Below are positions 6,835-13,477 of a stretch of DNA of 13,477 nt, one piece after another (the stretch's first letter is position 1; the number at the start of each line of letters is the position of its first letter). The stretch is taken from assembly GCA_902784025.1 (NCBI GenBank), contig CACZTF010000199.1:1-13477 (forward strand), given 5' to 3'. Made by a program: the position numbers and the translations under genes. Below the pieces are notes generated by a model. It was not told where the DNA came from and ran no database searches. It was given only the letters and a program-made list of their open reading frames with translations. The stretch comes from an uncultured Lachnospiraceae bacterium (GTDB lineage Bacteria > Bacillota > Clostridia > Lachnospirales > Lachnospiraceae).

Positions 6835-8307
6835 CATAAAGTTCATTCAGTAAAATATAATTTTATAATGAATTTCATACTGACAGCTTCAGGCTTTATC
6901 TTTCCTCTTATTACATTTCCTTATGTTTCAAGAGTCCTTCTTGAGACAGGAAACGGAAAAGTAGCGTTTGTTACGGCTTACGTTAATTATTTTCTAATGG
7001 TTGCCCAGCTTGGTATTCCTACTTATGGTGTCAGAGCATGTGCAAGAGTCCGGGACGATAAGGATAAGCTTTCAAAAACATACCAGGAGCTTATGTTCAT
7101 TAACCTATGTATGACCATTGTGGTAACGGGGGTTTATTTTATCACGCTCTTTACAGTACCCGAACTTTTTGAAGACCGTACTATGTTCCTTATCAATTCA
7201 TGTACCTTTTTCCTGTCATTTTTAGGTGCTAACTGGCTTTTTCAAGCTTTAGAGCAATATGATTATATCACCATCAGAAGTATCATTTTTAAGATCATCT
7301 CTATCGTACTTATGTTTATTTTTGTACGTCAAGCCGGTGACTATGTTATTTACAGCACTATCACAATGTTTGCTGCAGTGGGTTCAAATGTATTGAATTT
7401 TTTCAGGGCACGGCGTTATGTCACATTTAAAAAATATGACGGTTATGATCTTAAACGTCATGTAAAACCTATTTTGATCCTTTTCGCACAGAGTCTGGCC
7501 ATATCTATATACACTAATCTGGATACTATCATGTTAGGCTTCATGAAGGATGATGCACAAGTAGGCTATTACCATGCTGCCACAAGGGTAAAGGTGATCC
7601 TGGTCAGTCTTGTTACTTCCCTTGGCAATGTGCTCCTTCCCAGAATGTCATATTATGTAAAAAAAGGCATGAAAGGTGATTTTGCAAGGATCATGATAAA
7701 GGCTCTGAACTTTGCGCTTTTCATATCGATACCACTGGGATTGTTTTTCTTCATAACCTCCGGGGAGTGTTTAAGGGTAATAGCGGGGTCCAGATATGAA
7801 CCCGCTACCGTTACTATGGCTTTTCTTTCCCTTACCATCATTCCTATAGGTATAACTAATGTTCTGGGCATCCAGGTACTCACGCCCCTTGAAGATGAAA
7901 AACATGTTATGCTTTCAGTGGTCTGCGGTGCGGCTACTGACTTTGTTCTGAACTGGATTTTTATACCGGCTTTTGGTTCTGCCGGCGCAGCCGCTGCCAC
8001 TCTGATTGCAGAGATAGTTGTACTTATCATGCAGCTGCATTATGCCCGTGATATAACAAGACCGGTAAGACGTTATGTAAAAGTACCAAAATACGTCATT
8101 ACCGGTCTGATAGCTTCTGTTCCCACATTTTTGATCCATCTGATACCCTTCCCCCACCCTATAATAAATGTCATCATAGAGCTGATCATCTTTTTCGGAA
8201 TATATGCAGGGATATTATATCTTGCAAAAGACCGTATGCTGACAGAAGCTGTCAACAGTCTTAAGAACAAGATAAGATCAAAAAGAGGTTTAAGCAAAAA
8301 AGACTAA
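6832..8307 (+). CDS. wzx: Wzx-type flippase (polysaccharide biosynthesis protein, MOP superfamily)
   Basis: An integral membrane protein that moves undecaprenyl-pyrophosphate-linked repeat units from the cytoplasmic to the outer face. Seen: the N-terminal block V-K-Y-N-F-I-M-N (7-14), then F-P-L-I-T-F-P-Y-V-S-R-V-L (24-36), which is the classic Wzx opening; the conserved G-T-G-K-V-like stretch reads G-N-G-K-V (40-44). About 12-14 hydrophobic helices span the 491 residues, the usual length. The C-terminus is short and basic. It is the last gene of the operon, 56 bp after the polymerase fusion, with no consensus ribosome site close to its ATG. The start is kept because the N-terminus then matches the family and an in-frame stop lies just upstream. 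Its stop is only nine bases from the convergent glycosyltransferase gene. Confidence 0.92.
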   Translation: MHKVHSVKYNFIMNFILTASGFIFPLITFPYVSRVLLETGNGKVAFVTAYVNYFLMVAQLGIPTYGVRACARVRDDKDKLSKTYQELMFINLCMTIVVTGVYFITLFTVPELFEDRTMFLINSCTFFLSFLGANWLFQALEQYDYITIRSIIFKIISIVLMFIFVRQAGDYVIYSTITMFAAVGSNVLNFFRARRYVTFKKYDGYDLKRHVKPILILFAQSLAISIYTNLDTIMLGFMKDDAQVGYYHAATRVKVILVSLVTSLGNVLLPRMSYYVKKGMKGDFARIMIKALNFALFISIPLGLFFFITSGECLRVIAGSRYEPATVTMAFLSLTIIPIGITNVLGIQVLTPLEDEKHVMLSVVCGAATDFVLNWIFIPAFGSAGAAAATLIAEIVVLIMQLHYARDITRPVRRYVKVPKYVITGLIASVPTFLIHLIPFPHPIINVIIELIIFFGIYAGILYLAKDRMLTEAVNSLKNKIRSKRGLSKKD

Positions 8308-8326
8308 AAATAAATATTAAAGTCTT
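8299..8326 (-). terminator. Weak candidate terminator of the glycosyltransferase gene
   Basis: On the minus strand AAGACT (8326-8321), a 15-nt loop and AGTCTT (8305-8300) are followed by more T residues. The stem is only 6 bp and AT-rich, so it may be inefficient. No terminator for the plus-strand operon is visible here, and the two transcription units may run into each other. Confidence 0.3.
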
Positions 8327-9414
8327 AATTGGGCTCTTTCTATCGCTTTCTTTATAAAAGCGCCTTCTTTAACTGCTTTTGAAAAAGGAGTGATATTTTT
8401 TTTCATTTTTTCATATTCATCAGAAGATATCGCTTTGATCTTTTCTTCTGCTTCATACAGGTTTTTAACTGTGATACCTATACCATATCTCTTAACAAAT
8501 CCTGCAAGTGCAGCTTCATCCCATATGATAACAGGTATGCCTGCAGCAAGATAAAGAGAAAATTTAACAGGATTATCAATCCTCAGATATTCGCCCCAGT
8601 TACCTGAACAGCCGTTAATAGAATTGCCATCCCAAACCAATCCGAAGCTGCCTTCTATTTTGTTGGGCATCTCAGCTGCCGGATAATTACCCATATATTC
8701 TGCATCCAGACATTTTATCCTTTCAATATCCACGCCCGTTCCATATATCCTGAACCTGCTTGAAGGTGCAGGTTCATCTGAATATATAAAGGAAAGTTTC
8801 TTATCTTCATCATGATTAAAATTACCCGTGATCACTATAGGAAGATCTTTTTTAAACCGGTCAGTGCCGATATCATTTCCGTCTGTAAGATAATCTAAAA
8901 GACGGATATTGATCATTTTTTTCTCATCAAACCCTGAAGTTAAAAGAAGCTTTTTCATCCTGGTATTCTGAACGATAAGCTGATTAAAAAATGAAAGTGA
9001 ATGTGTATCTTCAAAATAATACCAGTTTTTGATCAGCTTTCCTTCTCCCGAATATCTATACGAATCCAGATCATGAATGACTGCTATAAGATAAACACCT
9101 TTCATTTTAAGCCACAAAAGCACATTCATGAACAACGTCCAATTCAGCGGAGGGTACTGAATAAACACAATATCACCTGATTTTACACAGGAAAGCTTTT
9201 CTATCCAAAGCTTAAAATTCCTGGCAGTAGATATTCCCTGTCTGGCCTTTTGTTTCAGATAAGTCTCATCCTCTTTTTCAACAAAATCTTCAGACGGTAT
9301 ATGAACAGGCTTATACCCCTCCATATCAAGGATTTCTCTGATATCCTGTCTGCATTTTAAGAGAGTATTAAATTCATCTGTTTCAGGTGTTTTTTCATAA
9401 ACGTAATATTTCAT
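8317..9414 (-). CDS. Gtf3 / galactofuranosyltransferase-like glycosyltransferase (GT-B)
   Basis: Resembles the beta-1,6-galactofuranosyltransferase / Gtf3 group, cytoplasmic GT-B enzymes that add Gal-f, glucose or similar sugars to lipid- or protein-linked glycans. Seen: the N-terminal half has F-I-Q-Y-P-P (84-89) and I-H-D-L-D-S-Y-R (113-120), typical of this group. The C-terminal half has F-G-L-V-W-D-G-N (257-264), an N-P-V-K-F-S-L-Y-L-A-A-G-I-P-V-I block (281-296) and I-I-W-D-E-A-A (296-302), the nucleotide-sugar-binding region. Length 365 aa is near normal. The start follows GGGAG with 7-nt spacing, three bases after the exonuclease stop, so it is cotranscribed with that gene. It faces the polysaccharide operon and is the only other glycosyltransferase in view, so it probably serves the same glycan. 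Confidence 0.8.
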   Translation of the reverse strand: MKYYVYEKTPETDEFNTLLKCRQDIREILDMEGYKPVHIPSEDFVEKEDETYLKQKARQGISTARNFKLWIEKLSCVKSGDIVFIQYPPLNWTLFMNVLLWLKMKGVYLIAVIHDLDSYRYSGEGKLIKNWYYFEDTHSLSFFNQLIVQNTRMKKLLLTSGFDEKKMINIRLLDYLTDGNDIGTDRFKKDLPIVITGNFNHDEDKKLSFIYSDEPAPSSRFRIYGTGVDIERIKCLDAEYMGNYPAAEMPNKIEGSFGLVWDGNSINGCSGNWGEYLRIDNPVKFSLYLAAGIPVIIWDEAALAGFVKRYGIGITVKNLYEAEEKIKAISSDEYEKMKKNITPFSKAVKEGAFIKKAIERAQLRL

Positions 9415-9417
9415 CTT

Positions 9418-10392
9418 TTACTCCCGTTCTATAGCACTCAAGGCTTCTTCTCTCTGCCTTACCCGCTCCTGTTCCCGTTCCTTACGTTCTTTGATCTCAT
9501 TTACGGCTCTGTCATCCGCAAGCATGAATGTCCTGACAGCATAATATCTTCCGTCATCTGTGTTTTTTATCTTAAATTTCCCGGTAACTTTTCCATGCTC
9601 TTTACATCTGAACGCCCCGTAATAGTTCCTTCCGTTATCACAAAACCAGTTGACTATACGCTGCATGTTTTTATCACATATGAAACATTTGTTGCTTTTC
9701 AGAACTCTGTTATCAGCTACCTCATCCTTAGTCCTGTATCCTGAAGAAACATACTGTTGTATATCTTCTTCAGTGAGAAATATCTCTTCATCAGGGTTAT
9801 CCGGTATATTATAAGTGTCTATACTATAATGATTTTTGATGAGATAAGGATCAAGCTTTGCGAAAGCCAATGCAGTATATTGTGCGTCGTAAAGTGCTCT
9901 GTGATAAGATTTGCCTTTTGGTACCTTCAATTCATCTACTGCTACAGACAGACTTACGCATTTTACTCCATCAAGAAACTGTTCTGAATATATCCTCTGG
10001 GCATCTATATACAATAGCGGCTTTTCAAAAGAATGTGCTAACCCGTGAAAAGACATATTACGCTGGAGCTGGAGAAGATCAGCATCCCCCCACGTCACAA
10101 ATGTCACATCACTCCCGCACCATTCGAAAAACTCTTCACAGGCGTCTTGAAAAAGCTTGCCTTTTGTAAGCTCTCTCATGCTTATAGGCAAAAGTTTTTG
10201 TACTGCCTTATGCATCTTAAGGTAAACCTGCGGTTTTATAAGTCTGTCAAACGAAGATATGATCTTAAGATTATCGTTTAGCTTAACTGCACCTATTTCT
10301 ATTATTTCAAAAGGAAGGGCTCCGTTTTGATTTTTAATTACCCGACCTGACGAACTTTGATTCCATTCCAGGTCAAATACTACATAATTCAT
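9418..10392 (-). CDS. DEDDh 3'-5' exonuclease (KapD-like) with Cys/His-rich C-terminal domain
   Basis: Seen: an N-terminal DnaQ-type exonuclease domain (1-185) with the acidic pair in F-D-L-E-W-N (D7, E9), a central Asp in W-G-D-A-D-L (103 or 105), and H164 with D169 in H-R-A-L-Y-D-A. These complete a DEDDh metal site, so the nuclease is probably active. Residues 230-270 hold C236-x-x-C239 and C263-x-x-x-H266 with another Cys at 251, a likely zinc site. The tail (297-324) is a charged Lys/Arg/Glu helix. B. subtilis KapD-type proteins are usually about 200 aa, so the C-terminal 120 residues are an extra module. The target could be RNA or DNA. No convincing ribosome site precedes ATG 10392, and no in-frame start lies upstream. 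It leads a two-gene unit with the glycosyltransferase. Confidence 0.88.
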   Translation of the reverse strand: MNYVVFDLEWNQSSSGRVIKNQNGALPFEIIEIGAVKLNDNLKIISSFDRLIKPQVYLKMHKAVQKLLPISMRELTKGKLFQDACEEFFEWCGSDVTFVTWGDADLLQLQRNMSFHGLAHSFEKPLLYIDAQRIYSEQFLDGVKCVSLSVAVDELKVPKGKSYHRALYDAQYTALAFAKLDPYLIKNHYSIDTYNIPDNPDEEIFLTEEDIQQYVSSGYRTKDEVADNRVLKSNKCFICDKNMQRIVNWFCDNGRNYYGAFRCKEHGKVTGKFKIKNTDDGRYYAVRTFMLADDRAVNEIKERKEREQERVRQREEALSAIERE

Positions 10393-10485
10393 ATTATATG
10401 ATCAAAACCCAATGTTTTTCAAATTATGGATAATGATCCGTTCCTTTCTGTAATTTAATGATTATTACATTTTAAAACTTTTTTC

Positions 10486-10514
10486 ATTATAAAAAAAATA
10501 ATGATTATTTGCAA
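10486..10514 (-). promoter_or_regulatory. Promoter of the exonuclease-glycosyltransferase unit
   Basis: On the minus strand TTGCAA (10514-10509) and a perfect TATAAT (10491-10486) are separated by 17 bp. Transcription would start near 10479, giving a leader of about 85 nt that contains an AGAAAGGA-like sequence far from the start codon. Confidence 0.6.
10496..10510 (+). promoter_or_regulatory. 7-1-7 palindrome resembling a Fur/PerR-family box
   Basis: AAATAAT-G-ATTATTT is a perfect 15-bp palindrome with the 7-1-7 layout of Fur-superfamily boxes (core ATAATnATTAT). It fills the spacer of the minus-strand promoter. A second imperfect copy sharing the 11-mer TAATGATTATT is at 10453-10467. AT-rich intergenic DNA makes chance matches likely, so this is tentative. 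Confidence 0.4.
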
Positions 10515-10528
10515 CTTTTTTAATTCTC

Positions 10529-10557
10529 TTGACATCAGAAGAGATTACATCTATAGT
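10529..10557 (+). promoter_or_regulatory. Strong promoter of the Gx-family gene
   Basis: A perfect TTGACA (10529-10534), 17-bp spacer and TATAGT (10552-10557, five of six) make the best promoter in the window. Its -35 is only 14 bp from that of the opposing promoter, so the two are back to back. The leader is about 85 nt. Confidence 0.75.
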
Positions 10558-10572
10558 AACTTATCAAGTTAC
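10556..10572 (+). promoter_or_regulatory. Operator-like palindrome at the transcription start of the Gx gene
   Basis: GTAACTT-ATC-AAGTTAC is a perfect 7-3-7 inverted repeat that overlaps the end of the -10 box and the expected start site, the classical place for a repressor. Its form is like many MarR- or GntR-type operators, but the regulator cannot be named. Confidence 0.5.
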
Positions 10573-10649
10573 AGATCAGAAATAAATTGTCGAATGATCT
10601 TTAAAATAAGTAATTATTATTTTTTCATAAGAAATCTGTTGTATAGTAT

Positions 10650-11180
10650 ATGATCAATACAAGCACTGGCAAGAAACAAAAAAAAACCACAAATGTAAAA
10701 GAACTTTCCATGTGTGCGCTGTTTACGGCTTTAGCTCTTATTTTTTCATACATAGAAAGTCTTATTCCTATACCCTTTCCGGTGCCCGGTTTTCGACTTG
10801 GCTTTGCAAATATCGCAATAATAGCGATCCTGTATATGTATGGTACCAAAAATGCTTTTATAGTTAATATCATACGTATAATCCTGTCGGCTGTGCTTTT
10901 TGGGAACATTAACAGTTTCTTCTTTAGTCTTGCCGGCGGTATTGCAAGTCTTACAGTAATGTCCCTTCTGAAAAATAAGACCAGTCTGTCCGTCGTTACT
11001 ATTAGTGCAATAGGCGGGATCACTCATAACATATTGCAGGTATTGATTGCAATATGGGTTCTCGGCAGTCTTTCAATAGCTTATCTTATACCTTTATTTA
11101 TCATACTCGGAATAGTGACAGGTATAATTTGCGGTGTCGTATCCGGTATTTTTCTGAAACACATAAAAAAAACAGGCTGA
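10650..11180 (+). CDS. Gx transporter family membrane protein (heptaprenyl diphosphate synthase component I-like)
   Basis: Seen: a basic N-terminal lead (1-20), then about five to six membrane helices. Family blocks are Y-I-E-S-L-I-P-I-P-F-P-V-P-G (34-47), R-L-G-F-A-N-I (49-55), R-I-I-L-S-A-V-L-F-G (76-85), S-L-A-G-G-I-A-S (93-100) and G-G-I-T-H-N-I-L-Q (122-130). The 176-residue length is typical. Databases label such proteins heptaprenyl diphosphate synthase component I, but the helical layout resembles ECF-transporter S components, so a small-molecule uptake role is equally likely; the substrate is unknown. It is monocistronic here, with a strong promoter and operator-like palindrome upstream and a terminator directly after. 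ATG 10650 has no clear ribosome site, and an in-frame TAG at 10644-10646 blocks any earlier start. Confidence 0.85.
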   Translation: MINTSTGKKQKKTTNVKELSMCALFTALALIFSYIESLIPIPFPVPGFRLGFANIAIIAILYMYGTKNAFIVNIIRIILSAVLFGNINSFFFSLAGGIASLTVMSLLKNKTSLSVVTISAIGGITHNILQVLIAIWVLGSLSIAYLIPLFIILGIVTGIICGVVSGIFLKHIKKTG

Positions 11181-11244
11181 TACTGTTATTCCCGGATCAT
11201 TTATCAAGATTTTCCAGGAACATTTCCGGATCGGCCTGTTTTTT
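11167..11244. terminator. Bidirectional terminator between convergent genes
   Basis: Left arm 11167-11181 (six A, then CAGGCTGAT) pairs with right arm 11230-11244 (ATCGGCCTG, then six T) along 15 positions with one G-U wobble. Inside, CCGGA (11192-11196) and TCCGG (11225-11229) form a second stem. The T-run follows the stem on the plus strand and an eight-T run follows it on the minus strand, so both converging genes can end here. Confidence 0.8.
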
Positions 11245-11245
11245 C

Positions 11246-13075
11246 TTATCCCCATTGTGAATTGTACAGATCGGCGTAAAATCCGCCTTTTCTTATAAGT
11301 TCTTCGTGACTTCCCTGTTCAACAATATCTCCTTTATCCATAACCAATATCATGTCTGCATTTTTAATAGTTGATAATCTATGGGCAATTACGAAACTTG
11401 TCCTTCCTTTCATCAGATGGTCCATTGCTTCCTGTATCTGTATCTCGGTTCTCGTATCAACAGAGGAAGTAGCCTCATCAAGAATGAGCATGCTCCTGTC
11501 CGAAAGAATGGCACGGGCAATTGTGAGAAGCTGTTTCTGTCCCAAAGATACATTGGAAGCCTCTTCGTTTAATATCATATCATATCCGCCGGGCAAGGTT
11601 TCAATAAAACTGTGAGCCCTTGCTGCCTTAGCAGCTTCTATGACCTCTTCATCAGATGCCTGGGGGCGTCCGTATCTTATATTCTCCATAACAGAACCGT
11701 TAAACAGCCATGTATCCTGTAATACCATAGCAAAGTTTTTTCTTACATCCTCACGGTTCATATTTCTTATGTCTACACCATCTATTAGTATGCTTCCGCT
11801 GTTTACATCATAGAATCTCATGAGAAGCTTCACTATTGTTGTTTTTCCGGCACCTGTAGGACCGACTATTGCGATCTTATTCTTAGGCTTCGCAGTAAAA
11901 GAAACATCCTTTAATATTATATGCTCGGGATCATAACCAAAATAAACATTTTCGAAATCAACCCTGCCTTGATGATTGTCAGGAAGAGTTTCAGGTTCCT
12001 TAACAGGAATCTCTTCAGGTTCTTCAAGAAATTCAAAAACCCTTTCTGAGGCCGCCGCCATAGACTGAAGCTGGTTTACAACCTGGGCGAACTGCTGTAA
12101 TGGTTGTGAAAAACTCCTTACATATTGAATAAAAGCCTGTATGTCACCAATAGTAATGATACCACCCGCTGCAAGAAGACCTCCCGATATTGCCACTGCC
12201 ACATATCCCATATTTCCTATGGCGATCATGATAGGCTGCATCAGACCGGATAAAAATTGTGATTTCCACGCCGAGTTATACAGAACCTTGTTTTCTTCGT
12301 CAAATTTCTTTATCTCTGTCTCTTCTCTGCTGAAAGCCTGTACCACCAGATGTCCGCCGATCGTTTCTTCTACCTGTCCGTTAATCGTTCCCAAACGTTT
12401 CTGTTGTTCCTTGAAATGTTTTTGGGATTTTTTTACAGTAAGGGCGATAAGACCTATAGAAGCAGGAAGCATAACAACTGCTATAAGCGTCATCAAAGGT
12501 GAAATGGTCAGCATCATTATCAGAGTACCGATCACTGTTGCCAAAGATTGTATGATAGTAGTAAAAGTCTGCGAAAGAGAAGTCCCTATAGTGTCAACAT
12601 CATTAGTCACTGTAGAAAGAACATCTCCGGTAGCTTTACTCTCAAAATAACCCATAGGCAAACGGTTTATTTTTTCTGAAATATCCCTTCGGAGACCAAA
12701 GGCGATCCTCTGTGTGATGATAGCCATTATCAGACTCTGCAGCATCATAAAAATGGCACCTATAGTATATAATATGATCACAATGATCAATATCCTTCCT
12801 ATCGAAGAGAAATCTATCCCCCCGTTTCCGGATACTTTTTTCATTATACCTTCAGCAAGAATGGTGGTTGCCTTTCCCATGCGTTTCGGACCTATCACGA
12901 AAAATACAGCTCCGGCACCGGCGCATACCATAGCTAAAACGAGTCCTATCACATAACGGTTCATATACCTTAAAAGCTTTACTATAGAGCCTCTGAAATC
13001 CTTGGCCTTTTCACCGCCTACCACGCTTCCGCCAAAAGGATGACCGCCACCGGATTTCGGTCTGTTTTCAGCCAT
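11246..13075 (-). CDS. ABC exporter half-transporter, catalytic subunit of a heterodimer (TM288-like)
   Basis: A membrane permease fused to an ATPase, 609 aa. Seen: a Gly-rich lead (1-20), six membrane helices (about 35-320) and a nucleotide-binding domain with Walker A G-P-T-G-A-G-K-T (405-412), Q-loop Gln 453, signature V-S-L-G-Q (509-513, degenerate from LSGGQ), Walker B L-I-L-D-E (catalytic Glu 534) and H-loop His 565. The start is placed at ATG 13075 because AAGGAGG lies 10 nt upstream; the frame stays open 25 codons further, but that part overlaps the upstream gene. The ATG overlaps the upstream stop by one base (TAATG), so the two subunits are translationally coupled. Substrate (drug, lipid or peptide) is not evident. 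Confidence 0.93.
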   Translation of the reverse strand: MAENRPKSGGGHPFGGSVVGGEKAKDFRGSIVKLLRYMNRYVIGLVLAMVCAGAGAVFFVIGPKRMGKATTILAEGIMKKVSGNGGIDFSSIGRILIIVIILYTIGAIFMMLQSLIMAIITQRIAFGLRRDISEKINRLPMGYFESKATGDVLSTVTNDVDTIGTSLSQTFTTIIQSLATVIGTLIMMLTISPLMTLIAVVMLPASIGLIALTVKKSQKHFKEQQKRLGTINGQVEETIGGHLVVQAFSREETEIKKFDEENKVLYNSAWKSQFLSGLMQPIMIAIGNMGYVAVAISGGLLAAGGIITIGDIQAFIQYVRSFSQPLQQFAQVVNQLQSMAAASERVFEFLEEPEEIPVKEPETLPDNHQGRVDFENVYFGYDPEHIILKDVSFTAKPKNKIAIVGPTGAGKTTIVKLLMRFYDVNSGSILIDGVDIRNMNREDVRKNFAMVLQDTWLFNGSVMENIRYGRPQASDEEVIEAAKAARAHSFIETLPGGYDMILNEEASNVSLGQKQLLTIARAILSDRSMLILDEATSSVDTRTEIQIQEAMDHLMKGRTSFVIAHRLSTIKNADMILVMDKGDIVEQGSHEELIRKGGFYADLYNSQWG

Positions 13076-13477
13076 TATGACAACACCTCCTTTCCGTATA
13101 ACTCTTCTTTTGTCATCTGAGACTCTGCTATCTCTCTGTAGGTGCCGCATTCTTCCAACAGCTGTCTGTGGTTTCCGTTTCCGACTATACGACCGTTTTC
13201 CATGACAAGTATCTGATCAGCATCAATTATGGTACTTACTCTCTGAGCCACGATTATAACTGTAGCATTGCTGACTTTTTCACGGAGAGCTGATCTGAGT
13301 TTCTTATCTGTTTTAAGATCCAATGCTGAAAAGCTGTCATCAAAAATGTAAACATCCGGGTGCTTGGCAAGTGCACGTGCTATAGAAAGTCTTTGGTTCT
13401 GACCACCGGAAACATTAGTACCCCCTTGGGATATGGGACTTTCATATTTTTTCTCTTTAGCTTCTATGAAATCCTCA
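13075..13477 (-). CDS. ABC exporter half-transporter, degenerate-site subunit (partial, N-terminus cut off)
   Basis: Only the last 133 residues are inside the window; the gene continues past the right edge. Seen: signature V-S-G-G-Q-N-Q-R (canonical), Walker B Y-I-F-D-D-S-F-S-A-L-D in which the catalytic Glu is Asp, and an H-loop V-A-Q-R where His is replaced by Gln. These changes are known from the non-catalytic subunit of heterodimeric exporters such as TM287/288 and BmrCD, and they complement the intact Walker B but degenerate signature of the next gene. It overlaps that gene by one base. The permease and Walker A parts cannot be judged. Confidence 0.93.
   Translation of the reverse strand, partial: EDFIEAKEKKYESPISQGGTNVSGGQNQRLSIARALAKHPDVYIFDDSFSALDLKTDKKLRSALREKVSNATVIIVAQRVSTIIDADQILVMENGRIVGNGNHRQLLEECGTYREIAESQMTKEELYGKEVLS

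Noticed and set aside
8300..8326. Strong bidirectional terminator between the flippase and glycosyltransferase genes
   Set aside because: The stem is only six AT-rich pairs with a 15-nt loop and no T-run on the plus side; kept only as a weak minus-strand candidate.
10393..10422. Minus-strand TTGAAA with 18-bp spacer and TATAAT next to the exonuclease ATG
   Set aside because: The -10 box touches the start codon, so transcription would begin inside the gene with no later start before the catalytic D-L-E motif. The promoter at 10486-10514 is preferred.
12141..12650. 169-residue plus-strand frame inside the ABC permease
   Set aside because: Antisense shadow of a gene with strong family motifs on the other strand.
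13076..13150. Upstream 25-codon extension of the catalytic ABC subunit
   Set aside because: It overlaps the coding end of the partner gene in another frame and is highly charged and unlike a permease N-terminus; AAGGAGG supports ATG 13075.
1..13477. CRISPR arrays, tRNA or rRNA genes, insertion sequences, integrase or attachment sites
   Set aside because: Looked for by eye on both strands; no spaced direct repeats, tRNA cloverleaf, transposase motifs or terminal inverted repeats were seen.

Overview
The window is AT-rich DNA that reads like the chromosome of a low-GC Gram-positive anaerobe. The best guess is Clostridia, family Lachnospiraceae (Butyrivibrio/Roseburia-like). This rests on the style of the DUF4422, Wzx and Wzz-like proteins, a Gx-family membrane protein, a KapD-like exonuclease, strong Shine-Dalgarno sequences and tight gene packing. 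It is inferred from protein character only; there is no rRNA or marker gene.

Layout. (1) 1-1284, minus strand: a left-truncated RelA/SpoT-domain protein preceded by a 62-residue two-helix membrane protein. (2) 1285-1557: divergent regulatory region with two plus-strand promoters. (3) 1558-2520: MraY/WecA-type polyprenyl-phosphate sugar-1-phosphate transferase. (4) 2521-2627: promoter with an operator-like palindrome around its -10 box. (5) 2628-8307, plus strand: a compact Wzx/Wzy-type surface polysaccharide operon with an initiating sugar transferase (PGT), a DUF4422 glycosyltransferase-like protein, an 831-residue polymerase/chain-length-regulator fusion and a Wzx flippase. (6) 8317-10392, minus strand: a Gtf3/galactofuranosyltransferase-like glycosyltransferase behind a DEDDh exonuclease with a Cys/His-rich C-terminus. 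(7) 10393-10649: back-to-back divergent promoters with two palindromes. (8) 10650-11180: Gx-family membrane protein, ending in a bidirectional terminator shared with (9) 11246-13477, minus strand: both subunits of a heterodimeric ABC exporter, the upstream one cut by the window edge.

How the polysaccharide genes work together (inferred from families): the PGT loads the first sugar phosphate onto undecaprenyl phosphate, the DUF4422 and Gtf3-like proteins extend it, Wzx flips the unit, the Wzy-like half of the fusion polymerises it and the Wzz-like half sets chain length. Only two candidate elongating glycosyltransferases are visible, so either the repeat unit is short or other transferases lie elsewhere.

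The most unusual item is the Wzy-Wzz fusion. A strong Shine-Dalgarno and an in-frame ATG sit exactly at the domain junction, so the C-terminal half could also be made as a separate protein. Other items worth a look are the divergent RelA/SpoT protein whose nucleotide-binding loop appears altered, and the operator-like palindromes on three promoters.
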